The notes beneath the pieces are model-generated. The model ran no database searches, was not told the DNA's origin, and worked only from the letters and a program-made list of their open reading frames with translations. A stretch of DNA of 64,000 nucleotides from Clavelina lepadiformis. Lineage: Eukaryota > Chordata > Ascidiacea > Aplousobranchia > Clavelinidae. The position numbers and the translations under genes were made by a program. Shown here piece after piece: positions 41,542-52,500 of this stretch (position 1 is its first letter; every line of letters starts with the position of its first letter). The DNA is taken from NCBI RefSeq assembly GCF_947623445.1, contig NC_135243.1, forward strand, positions 17,182,479 through 17,246,478, in the 5' to 3' direction.

Positions 41542-42138
41542 TCCCACCCTGGTGGGATACTCTTGTTTGTATTAAAGTAGTCTGAGGAAAAGAAGAAGAG
41601 GAGGAGAAGGAGGGGAAAAAAAAAAAAAAAAAAAAGAAGACGATGGGCGGATGGATTGATCGATGTCAAACGATCGATTAATGTCTATGGGATAAATGTT
41701 GTACACCTGCGTCACGGGTAAAATGAGAAATTGACTGTCGGCCCTGTGTGACAGCAGGAATGGTTTGATAAAATGGATAAATCCCCGATTTATCTTGTGA
41801 AAGTTTCTTCAAGTCAACTGTGCTGCTGCTGCTGTTACTACATTTGTTGTGAGTACTAATGAAAGCGATCGTTTTAGGGTATTTCCCAGTTTGATAGCAA
41901 AAAGCTGAAAAATGCAAGAAATGGCCTCCACGGGATAGACACAAAATATCTCCACTGTCACGGTCCAATAACCATCAAGCAGCAAATCATGTGACTGGGC
42001 GGCGGCCAGAAGATTGTCGTCTGTCTGCTGGCTGGTTGAGTTCGTCAGTTTGGCGTCTTGTGGCGGGCGATATAGGAACGTTTGGAGGTCGAGGAGGATT
42101 TTGAGAAGAATAAAAAGAGTCCGGGAAGATTTAGAGGT

Positions 42139-42327
42139 ATCGCTTCTCGGCTCTCAAGAGCTAAGATCAAGTGTAGTATCTGTTCTTCTCAGTTTAATCC
42201 CTGGGACGCAGTTCATTGAACTGCTCTTCGATTAAACGGATTTTTGAACGGTGAACGACGCTAGGCGCTTGCGCCTGCTCGTTTGAGGGTTGTGCAGCTA
42301 TTGCAGTACCTGCTGCTTCGGCCCATC
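42139..42327 (+). ncRNA. RNU2: U2 snRNA gene (intact copy 26)
   Basis: Matches the reference copy. Confidence 0.96.
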
Positions 42328-42924
42328 TCCCACCCTGGTGGGATACTCTTGTTTGTATTAAAGTAGTCTGAGGAAAAGAAGAAGAGGAGGAGAAGGAGGG
42401 GAAAAAAAAAAAAAAAAAAAAGAAGACGATGGGCGGATGGATTGATCGATGTCAAACGATCGATTAATGTCTATGGGATAAATGTTGTACACCTGCGTCA
42501 CGGGTAAAATGAGAAATTGACTGTCGGCCCTGTGTGACAGCAGGAATGGTTTGATAAAATGGATAAATCCCCGATTTATCTTGTGAAAGTTTCTTCAAGT
42601 CAACTGTGCTGCTGCTGCTGTTACTACATTTGTTGTGAGTACTAATGAAAGCGATCGTTTTAGGGTATTTCCCAGTTTGATAGCAAAAAGCTGAAAAATG
42701 CAAGAAATGGCCTCCACGGGATAGACACAAAATATCTCCACTGTCACGGTCCAATAACCATCAAGCAGCAAATCATGTGACTGGGCGGCGGCCAGAAGAT
42801 TGTCGTCTGTCTGCTGGCTGGTTGAGTTCGTCAGTTTGGCGTCTTGTGGCGGGCGATATAGGAACGTTTGGAGGTCGAGGAGGATTTTGAGAAGAATAAA
42901 AAGAGTCCGGGAAGATTTAGAGGT

Positions 42925-43113
42925 ATCGCTTCTCGGCTCTCAAGAGCTAAGATCAAGTGTAGTATCTGTTCTTCTCAGTTTAATCCCTGGGACGCAGTTC
43001 ATTGAACTGCTCTTCGATTAAACGGATTTTTGAACGGTGAACGACGCTAGGCGCTTGCGCCTGCTCGTTTGAGGGTTGTGCAGCTATTGCAGTACCTGCT
43101 GCTTCGGCCCATC
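42925..43113 (+). ncRNA. RNU2: U2 snRNA gene (intact copy 27)
   Basis: Matches the reference copy. Confidence 0.96.
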
Positions 43114-43710
43114 TCCCACCCTGGTGGGATACTCTTGTTTGTATTAAAGTAGTCTGAGGAAAAGAAGAAGAGGAGGAGAAGGAGGGGAAAAAAAAAAAAA
43201 AAAAAAAGAAGACGATGGGCGGATGGATTGATCGATGTCAAACGATCGATTAATGTCTATGGGATAAATGTTGTACACCTGCGTCACGGGTAAAATGAGA
43301 AATTGACTGTCGGCCCTGTGTGACAGCAGGAATGGTTTGATAAAATGGATAAATCCCCGATTTATCTTGTGAAAGTTTCTTCAAGTCAACTGTGCTGCTG
43401 CTGCTGTTACTACATTTGTTGTGAGTACTAATGAAAGCGATCGTTTTAGGGTATTTCCCAGTTTGATAGCAAAAAGCTGAAAAATGCAAGAAATGGCCTC
43501 CACGGGATAGACACAAAATATCTCCACTGTCACGGTCCAATAACCATCAAGCAGCAAATCATGTGACTGGGCGGCGGCCAGAAGATTGTCGTCTGTCTGC
43601 TGGCTGGTTGAGTTCGTCAGTTTGGCGTCTTGTGGCGGGCGATATAGGAACGTTTGGAGGTCGAGGAGGATTTTGAGAAGAATAAAAAGAGTCCGGGAAG
43701 ATTTAGAGGT

Positions 43711-43899
43711 ATCGCTTCTCGGCTCTCAAGAGCTAAGATCAAGTGTAGTATCTGTTCTTCTCAGTTTAATCCCTGGGACGCAGTTCATTGAACTGCTCTT
43801 CGATTAAACGGATTTTTGAACGGTGAACGACGCTAGGCGCTTGCGCCTGCTCGTTTGAGGGTTGTGCAGCTATTGCAGTACCTGCTGCTTCGGCCCATC
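43711..43899 (+). ncRNA. RNU2: U2 snRNA gene (intact copy 28)
   Basis: Matches the reference copy. Confidence 0.96.
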
Positions 43900-44496
43900 T
43901 CCCACCCTGGTGGGATACTCTTGTTTGTATTAAAGTAGTCTGAGGAAAAGAAGAAGAGGAGGAGAAGGAGGGGAAAAAAAAAAAAAAAAAAAAGAAGACG
44001 ATGGGCGGATGGATTGATCGATGTCAAACGATCGATTAATGTCTATGGGATAAATGTTGTACACCTGCGTCACGGGTAAAATGAGAAATTGACTGTCGGC
44101 CCTGTGTGACAGCAGGAATGGTTTGATAAAATGGATAAATCCCCGATTTATCTTGTGAAAGTTTCTTCAAGTCAACTGTGCTGCTGCTGCTGTTACTACA
44201 TTTGTTGTGAGTACTAATGAAAGCGATCGTTTTAGGGTATTTCCCAGTTTGATAGCAAAAAGCTGAAAAATGCAAGAAATGGCCTCCACGGGATAGACAC
44301 AAAATATCTCCACTGTCACGGTCCAATAACCATCAAGCAGCAAATCATGTGACTGGGCGGCGGCCAGAAGATTGTCGTCTGTCTGCTGGCTGGTTGAGTT
44401 CGTCAGTTTGGCGTCTTGTGGCGGGCGATATAGGAACGTTTGGAGGTCGAGGAGGATTTTGAGAAGAATAAAAAGAGTCCGGGAAGATTTAGAGGT

Positions 44497-44685
44497 ATCG
44501 CTTCTCGGCTCTCAAGAGCTAAGATCAAGTGTAGTATCTGTTCTTCTCAGTTTAATCCCTGGGACGCAGTTCATTGAACTGCTCTTCGATTAAACGGATT
44601 TTTGAACGGTGAACGACGCTAGGCGCTTGCGCCTGCTCGTTTGAGGGTTGTGCAGCTATTGCAGTACCTGCTGCTTCGGCCCATC
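44497..44685 (+). ncRNA. RNU2: U2 snRNA gene (intact copy 29)
   Basis: Last complete gene before U2S-2. Confidence 0.96.
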
Positions 44686-45282
44686 TCCCACCCTGGTGGG
44701 ATACTCTTGTTTGTATTAAAGTAGTCTGAGGAAAAGAAGAAGAGGAGGAGAAGGAGGGGAAAAAAAAAAAAAAAAAAAAGAAGACGATGGGCGGATGGAT
44801 TGATCGATGTCAAACGATCGATTAATGTCTATGGGATAAATGTTGTACACCTGCGTCACGGGTAAAATGAGAAATTGACTGTCGGCCCTGTGTGACAGCA
44901 GGAATGGTTTGATAAAATGGATAAATCCCCGATTTATCTTGTGAAAGTTTCTTCAAGTCAACTGTGCTGCTGCTGCTGTTACTACATTTGTTGTGAGTAC
45001 TAATGAAAGCGATCGTTTTAGGGTATTTCCCAGTTTGATAGCAAAAAGCTGAAAAATGCAAGAAATGGCCTCCACGGGATAGACACAAAATATCTCCACT
45101 GTCACGGTCCAATAACCATCAAGCAGCAAATCATGTGACTGGGCGGCGGCCAGAAGATTGTCGTCTGTCTGCTGGCTGGTTGAGTTCGTCAGTTTGGCGT
45201 CTTGTGGCGGGCGATATAGGAACGTTTGGAGGTCGAGGAGGATTTTGAGAAGAATAAAAAGAGTCCGGGAAGATTTAGAGGT

Positions 45283-45321
45283 ATCGCTTCTCGGCTCTCA
45301 AGAGCTAAGATCAAGTGTAGT
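45283..45321 (+). pseudogene. U2 5' part split by U2S-2
   Basis: 39 nt of U2 ending GTGTAGT, the same junction as at U2S-1. Confidence 0.95.
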
Positions 45322-45609
45322 GGTCCATCAGTTTACTGATGTAGAAAGGGTCTCGGTTGATGCCGCCGAGTTTGGTTCCCTTTCCCGAACATACCACCTT
45401 CCACCTTTCACCGGGGTTTCGGCTTGCCCCTGCTCGTAGCACTTGTGAGCAAACGAGAAGTCATCAAGGTTAGGAAATCCCTTGCTTATTGGAAGATAGG
45501 CAGAGGAGACCCCTAGCTCTCTTATACCCCAAATCCTCCACTTGGCAGGGGGGGGGAAGGCGAACGCCGACCTCATCACTGCTCAATGAAAAAAAAAAAA
45601 AAAAAAAAA
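45322..45609 (+). mobile_element. U2S-2: second copy of the short U2-targeted element
   Basis: 288 bp with the same first base, the same A21 tail (45589-45609) and the same 7-bp target duplication GTGTAGT (45315-45321 and 45610-45616) as U2S-1. I see five single-base differences from U2S-1, all transitions. Three fall in the 8-bp stem with the GGAA loop (45483-45502) and leave it paired: U-G becomes C-G and two C-G pairs become U-G. The other two are near 45439 and 45465. Short frames crossing the element are not genes. Confidence 0.75.
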
Positions 45610-45766
45610 GTGTAGTATCTGTTCTTCTCAGTTTAATCCCTGGGACGCAGTTCATTGAACTGCTCTTCGATTAAACGGATTTTTGAACGGTGAACGACGC
45701 TAGGCGCTTGCGCCTGCTCGTTTGAGGGTTGTGCAGCTATTGCAGTACCTGCTGCTTCGGCCCATC
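45610..45766 (+). pseudogene. U2 3' part after U2S-2
   Basis: Promoterless U2 remainder. Confidence 0.95.
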
Positions 45767-46363
45767 TCCCACCCTGGTGGGATACTCTTGTTTGTATTAA
45801 AGTAGTCTGAGGAAAAGAAGAAGAGGAGGAGAAGGAGGGGAAAAAAAAAAAAAAAAAAAAGAAGACGATGGGCGGATGGATTGATCGATGTCAAACGATC
45901 GATTAATGTCTATGGGATAAATGTTGTACACCTGCGTCACGGGTAAAATGAGAAATTGACTGTCGGCCCTGTGTGACAGCAGGAATGGTTTGATAAAATG
46001 GATAAATCCCCGATTTATCTTGTGAAAGTTTCTTCAAGTCAACTGTGCTGCTGCTGCTGTTACTACATTTGTTGTGAGTACTAATGAAAGCGATCGTTTT
46101 AGGGTATTTCCCAGTTTGATAGCAAAAAGCTGAAAAATGCAAGAAATGGCCTCCACGGGATAGACACAAAATATCTCCACTGTCACGGTCCAATAACCAT
46201 CAAGCAGCAAATCATGTGACTGGGCGGCGGCCAGAAGATTGTCGTCTGTCTGCTGGCTGGTTGAGTTCGTCAGTTTGGCGTCTTGTGGCGGGCGATATAG
46301 GAACGTTTGGAGGTCGAGGAGGATTTTGAGAAGAATAAAAAGAGTCCGGGAAGATTTAGAGGT

Positions 46364-46552
46364 ATCGCTTCTCGGCTCTCAAGAGCTAAGATCAAGTGTA
46401 GTATCTGTTCTTCTCAGTTTAATCCCTGGGACGCAGTTCATTGAACTGCTCTTCGATTAAACGGATTTTTGAACGGTGAACGACGCTAGGCGCTTGCGCC
46501 TGCTCGTTTGAGGGTTGTGCAGCTATTGCAGTACCTGCTGCTTCGGCCCATC
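46364..46552 (+). ncRNA. RNU2: U2 snRNA gene (intact copy 30)
   Basis: First complete gene after U2S-2. Confidence 0.96.
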
Positions 46553-47149
46553 TCCCACCCTGGTGGGATACTCTTGTTTGTATTAAAGTAGTCTGAGGAA
46601 AAGAAGAAGAGGAGGAGAAGGAGGGGAAAAAAAAAAAAAAAAAAAAGAAGACGATGGGCGGATGGATTGATCGATGTCAAACGATCGATTAATGTCTATG
46701 GGATAAATGTTGTACACCTGCGTCACGGGTAAAATGAGAAATTGACTGTCGGCCCTGTGTGACAGCAGGAATGGTTTGATAAAATGGATAAATCCCCGAT
46801 TTATCTTGTGAAAGTTTCTTCAAGTCAACTGTGCTGCTGCTGCTGTTACTACATTTGTTGTGAGTACTAATGAAAGCGATCGTTTTAGGGTATTTCCCAG
46901 TTTGATAGCAAAAAGCTGAAAAATGCAAGAAATGGCCTCCACGGGATAGACACAAAATATCTCCACTGTCACGGTCCAATAACCATCAAGCAGCAAATCA
47001 TGTGACTGGGCGGCGGCCAGAAGATTGTCGTCTGTCTGCTGGCTGGTTGAGTTCGTCAGTTTGGCGTCTTGTGGCGGGCGATATAGGAACGTTTGGAGGT
47101 CGAGGAGGATTTTGAGAAGAATAAAAAGAGTCCGGGAAGATTTAGAGGT

Positions 47150-47338
47150 ATCGCTTCTCGGCTCTCAAGAGCTAAGATCAAGTGTAGTATCTGTTCTTCT
47201 CAGTTTAATCCCTGGGACGCAGTTCATTGAACTGCTCTTCGATTAAACGGATTTTTGAACGGTGAACGACGCTAGGCGCTTGCGCCTGCTCGTTTGAGGG
47301 TTGTGCAGCTATTGCAGTACCTGCTGCTTCGGCCCATC
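47150..47338 (+). ncRNA. RNU2: U2 snRNA gene (intact copy 31)
   Basis: Last complete gene before Keno-C. Confidence 0.96.
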
Positions 47339-47935
47339 TCCCACCCTGGTGGGATACTCTTGTTTGTATTAAAGTAGTCTGAGGAAAAGAAGAAGAGGAG
47401 GAGAAGGAGGGGAAAAAAAAAAAAAAAAAAAAGAAGACGATGGGCGGATGGATTGATCGATGTCAAACGATCGATTAATGTCTATGGGATAAATGTTGTA
47501 CACCTGCGTCACGGGTAAAATGAGAAATTGACTGTCGGCCCTGTGTGACAGCAGGAATGGTTTGATAAAATGGATAAATCCCCGATTTATCTTGTGAAAG
47601 TTTCTTCAAGTCAACTGTGCTGCTGCTGCTGTTACTACATTTGTTGTGAGTACTAATGAAAGCGATCGTTTTAGGGTATTTCCCAGTTTGATAGCAAAAA
47701 GCTGAAAAATGCAAGAAATGGCCTCCACGGGATAGACACAAAATATCTCCACTGTCACGGTCCAATAACCATCAAGCAGCAAATCATGTGACTGGGCGGC
47801 GGCCAGAAGATTGTCGTCTGTCTGCTGGCTGGTTGAGTTCGTCAGTTTGGCGTCTTGTGGCGGGCGATATAGGAACGTTTGGAGGTCGAGGAGGATTTTG
47901 AGAAGAATAAAAAGAGTCCGGGAAGATTTAGAGGT

Positions 47936-47979
47936 ATCGCTTCTCGGCTCTCAAGAGCTAAGATCAAGTGTAGTATCTG
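47936..47979 (+). pseudogene. U2 5' part split by Keno-C
   Basis: 44 nt of U2 ending GTGTAGTATCTG. The first T of the element is ambiguous because U2 also has T there. Confidence 0.95.
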
Positions 47980-47980
47980 T

Positions 47981-48015
47981 CGGGTTCGGACGTGTTTTTC
48001 GAGCTCCTCAGGTCC
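47981..48015 (+). other. Conserved 35-nt 5' terminal box (Keno-C)
   Basis: CGGGTTCGGACG ... GAGCTCCTCAGGTCC, the same length as in A and B. Confidence 0.8.
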
Positions 48016-48099
48016 AAAACTGTATCTAAGCTAATCTCATCTATTAGGCAGTTTTAGGCAGCCAGTTATAGTTTAAAATCTTTTTAAACCGATCAGCTA

Positions 48100-48154
48100 A
48101 AACTTTCTCACAGAAAGTTTATTCAGTTATTAGCAAAAAGCTCTTTTTAGAGCT
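48100..48154 (+). other. 5' UTR hairpin module (Keno-C)
   Basis: AAACTTTCT/AGAAAGTTT with loop CAC (48100-48108/48112-48120), then AGCTCT/AGAGCT with loop TTTT (48139-48144/48149-48154). Followed by GCCGGC plus a T8 run at about 48178. Confidence 0.75.
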
Positions 48155-48416
48155 ATAGCCAAAAAACCGACAAATTTGCCGGCTTTTTTTTCAATCACTC
48201 ACAGTTCAGGTTCTGGCCTCTCCCAAGTTTTGAAACTTGGTAGATAGGCTGTTTTCACGGTGTAGTCTCTGGAAAACCTGACCTTTTAACCGTAGGCCTA
48301 CGTTTAAGTGCCTTTTCAAGGCTTCTTGAACCTAGACCTTCTAGGCCTAACTTGCACCCATTTTCCCGCCATTATTCTGAGGGAAACCCCCATTTATCAA
48401 ACCATAGAAATCAATT

Positions 48417-49469
48417 ATGGTGTTTTTTAAACAAACGCGTACGCTTCTGTGCCATTTTGACAAGGAAGAAGTTTCTGAAACATTTGATATAACCACATTT
48501 ATGGAGCTGTTCACAGATGACGGTCCCTTATGCTACCTATCGCAAAACATCTTTGGCATGACCCAAGTGAATTATAAAGAGCAGATTTACTCAATTACAT
48601 TCAAATCAGATGACGACTCCAAACATCTCATAAAACAGATGAAAACAAAATTCGCAATGCAACAAGTTATAACCAAAACAAATGGTGCTTCGTTCTCCAT
48701 GTGGGTGGAGGAACCAGCTCCTCCTCCGACCACGGTCACGCTGTACCCGGTCCCCCTCGACATCCCAGATGAGGAGATCATTCATCTTGTCCAATCCAGA
48801 AACTGGGGCAATCTACGAAGATACAAATTTGGTTCACACAAGGGTTTCCCTCAATTTCATAATGAATATCTTCACATTCAAATAGACGAACTCAAAGAAG
48901 ACCTACTTCCTAATCAAATCTTCATCAACGGGCAAGCCGTATCAATTTCTCTTCCGGGATCTCCTATCCTGAAATGTGCTTACTGCAGAAACTTCGGTCA
49001 CCGAATCGAAACCTGCAAAAAAATAAAAAATAAAAAGCAACCCTCCGCCTCAGGCAATTCTGCTCTCTCCCCTAACTCAACATGGGGAAATAAACAAAAA
49101 ACATCCAAACAAACCTCTACATCATCCACTGGTCCGACGGATCAACCCAACCCTCAAGCAACGCCTCCAGTTACAGTTACAGAAGAAGAAAAAGAAGAAA
49201 AAAAAGACCCCGCACCAGAACAAACCCAAACAAGATCCAAAACACCCAAAATTCATGCCACCACCGCCATTGTTAATTCAGAAACCGAAAAACCATCCAC
49301 TTCAGACGAGTCCAACAGCTCTACTGACTTTCAGACTGTCTCTCCACTAGACACCTCCGAAGCCGAAAGGCAGCTGAAAGGATCTCAAGGAAAACGCTCC
49401 CCCATTCACAATCCAACAACTTCGAAGAAATTGAAACATGGGAGTAAACCCAAAAGCAAGAAATCTTAA
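48417..49469 (+). CDS. Keno-C ORF1 protein, CCHC nucleic-acid-binding
   Basis: 350 aa, collinear with ORF1 of copies A: same MVFFKQTRTLLCHFD start, RRM-like region ~103-180 and zinc knuckle at C187, C190, H195, C200. The Ser/Thr/Pro-rich tail includes an acidic Glu/Lys run (EEEKEEKKD) and ends in a Lys-rich stretch. Expected role is RNA binding and RNP formation. Confidence 0.92.
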   Translation: MVFFKQTRTLLCHFDKEEVSETFDITTFMELFTDDGPLCYLSQNIFGMTQVNYKEQIYSITFKSDDDSKHLIKQMKTKFAMQQVITKTNGASFSMWVEEPAPPPTTVTLYPVPLDIPDEEIIHLVQSRNWGNLRRYKFGSHKGFPQFHNEYLHIQIDELKEDLLPNQIFINGQAVSISLPGSPILKCAYCRNFGHRIETCKKIKNKKQPSASGNSALSPNSTWGNKQKTSKQTSTSSTGPTDQPNPQATPPVTVTEEEKEEKKDPAPEQTQTRSKTPKIHATTAIVNSETEKPSTSDESNSSTDFQTVSPLDTSEAERQLKGSQGKRSPIHNPTTSKKLKHGSKPKSKKS

Positions 49470-49511
49470 ACACGCATACCAAGAACATTTTGTATCAGGT
49501 AACTAAATCCG

Positions 49512-52500
49512 ATGACGACAATCAAAAACATGGACAATTCTCTAACCTTAACCACAATAAACTGCAATGGACTTACCAAATCCCTTCAGCATATCCCCTT
49601 CTTCATCCGAAAATATCACATCGACATTTTGGCTATTCAGGAAGCCCACAGAATTGACGAAAAACAACTCCGGATCTGGCAAACAAGAAACAATCTGACT
49701 GTTTTTACCAATGCCCCAGACAAAAGAGAGAGAAATAAATATTTCAAAGCTGGAACAGTCTTAATAATACCGAATAATGTAGCTTCACAGGTCAAACATC
49801 ACGAAATTATCTCGAAATACCGTTCACAAATGATTAAATTAGAAATTGACAGCAAGGCAATCATAATTGTCAACTCTTATCTTACCTCTGGTACTTCCTC
49901 CTCCTCGTCCATAGAAAGAATTCAACAACTGGAAGACATCTACCAACACCTCATCGCCACCCCCCATGTCGACATCATCTGGCTAGGAGATTTCAACTTC
50001 GTTCTGGAAAACAATGACACAATTAACAAAATTACCATCCGAAATGACCACAGGAAAATGACAGAATGTATACAACTACTTGACATCGTCGACTCCTTCC
50101 GTCTTCTCCACCCAAATCAAAAAAGTTACTCATACATCACCGCAAAAGCCAGCACCAGAATAGATAGAATCTATTGCAGTAAATCTCTGACATCCAAACT
50201 TCAACAATCAATATATATCTCCACAGCGCATCTCTCGGATCACATCTTTGGAAACCTAATCTCACTTCAAACATCTCACTCAAGACCCAACTGTCAATAT
50301 AAAAAAACACACTGGAAACTGAACGACTCCCTACTGGAAGACCCACATATATGTAAACAACTAAAGAATGAAATTCTCCTTTTTGCAAAAAAACCTCTCC
50401 ATGCGAAGCATCCACTAATGTGGTGGGAAATGCTCAAAAAAAATATCAAAAGAATCATTATTCACCTGGCCAGCAGGAAGAAAAAGAAAATTCAAACAAT
50501 CATAAACAATCATCAAAGCAAACTGGAAACTCTCAACGTCAACCTCCTCCCACAGTCAAACCAAGAAATCATCCAAATTAAGCAGAAAATACAAAGATTA
50601 CAAGAAGAACTACACAATGGAGACCGAATCAGAGCCAGAATCACAGCTGTCACCGACAACGAAGCCCCTTCCCAAATTTTTAAATTAATGGAAAAAAAAA
50701 AACAACGGAAACTAAACATCAACCAATTACAATTAGACGAAACCGACGAAGATTCCATCACCAATAATCCTATATCAATTCAAAATACCATTCATGAATT
50801 CTACACCCATTTATGGACCAAAAATGACAACCAAAACCACATCGACGAAGAAGAAGAACTATCCCATTACCTATCAAGCATTCCTTCACTACCACCTGAT
50901 TCCCAAACAACACCCTCCCCATTTATACACATCTCAGAAGTCAAAGCAGCTATAATACGCCTAAATAAAGACTCCTCACCTGGATTGGATGGCCTCACTG
51001 CCCGCTTTTATCAACATTTTTCGGAAATCTTGGCACCCCTCCTTCAAGAAAATTTTAACAACTGTTATTTCAGCTCCAGCTTGACTGAGTCACAGCGATC
51101 CGCAATCATTCGTCTTATCCCAAAATCTGGAAACAAACTACTAATCAAAAACTGGAGACCCATATCTATTCTCAATATGGACTATAAAATTCTCAGTATA
51201 ATACTAAAAAATAGACTTACCCCTCTTGTGACAAATTTTATTCTAGACACCCAACAATGCGGTATCCCCGGAAGATCAATAGACACCATTCTCCTCAACA
51301 TCCAAGCGGCACTGGAACAAGAAAAGGACAATCAAGACGGACTAGCCATTTTAAAATTAGATTTTACCAAAGCTTTCGATAAAGTGAACCACAATTTCTT
51401 TATTAGACTTCTCAACAAAATGAATATACCCAGTTCCATAGTAAACTGGATCAAAATAATTTATGACAAACCCCTCGCTTTCATTCAGACTGCACACGGT
51501 CTCTCTCAAGGAATCACAATCTCTTGCGGCGTCCGACAAGGATGCCCACTCAGCATGCTGATATTTACCATAGTCACCAATGTGTTGGCCCTTAAAATCT
51601 CGAATGTTCCTCTTCCGAACTGCCCAACAGTACGATCTGTTCATCTCAACCTTCAACAATACGCAGACGATACAATCCTTTTGGCCAAGAATACATCCAC
51701 AGTTGCAGAAGCTCTGAAAATCATCAAAAAGTTTAGTCATTTTTCCGGACTCAAGCTGAATGAAAACAAATCCATGTTCTATATATCAACAGACAAATTA
51801 AAAACTCAAATCAGTCAGAAATTTCCAAACATTCCAATCGCCGCTACAATAACAATTCTCGGAATCACCTTTTCACTGACAGAAGACTCTGCTACTCTCA
51901 ACTGGGAAAAAACTCTATGCACCCTCAAGAAATTAAACAACCTTCATAAAACAAGAAGACTCTCAATTCTCGGAAGAAAATATATTATAAACTCCCTCTT
52001 TCTACCTCACATCATGCGGACAGCAACACTATTTATACCACCAAGTAAAATTCGAAATTCAATCTCCAACCTTATTTTCAAATTCCTTTGGTATCCCAGA
52101 AGATTAGAACCTTTAGCCAGAAGAAAACTGATCGCCCCTTTCAAACAAGGAGGTCTCCAAATCCTACATGCCCAGTCCCGGATCCAATCAGCCTTCCTGT
52201 ACAAAATAAAACGTCTATCCTCAGAAAATAATAAAAACAGTTTCTTTTCAAATTGGGCAAAACACAATATTGGGACCAAACTAATGAAAATTGCTCCAAA
52301 TCTTTTTTCAAATGCCATCAAATACAGACCACAACCAAATTTTACCTGGACAAAGACTCTGGACATTTATGATCAGGCCAATAATAACAAAAAGATTATG
52401 CTACTCGAAGAATACAATCAGAAGACCTTATACCAGCTAATCCTAAACGACCACCAATCTCCCTCCATAATTTACAGTCAGCAGCAAAACATGATCTCAT

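Larger units (their letters stand above)
31167..45321 (+). repeat. U2 array segment 5 (17 intact genes)
   Basis: Longest uninterrupted run in the window. U2 starts run from 31921 to 44497 every 786 bp with no visible unit variation. It ends where U2S-2 enters the gene at 45283. Confidence 0.97.
45610..47979 (+). repeat. U2 array segment 6 (2 intact genes)
   Basis: Units between U2S-2 and Keno-C, the same number as between U2S-1 and Keno-A2. Confidence 0.97.
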
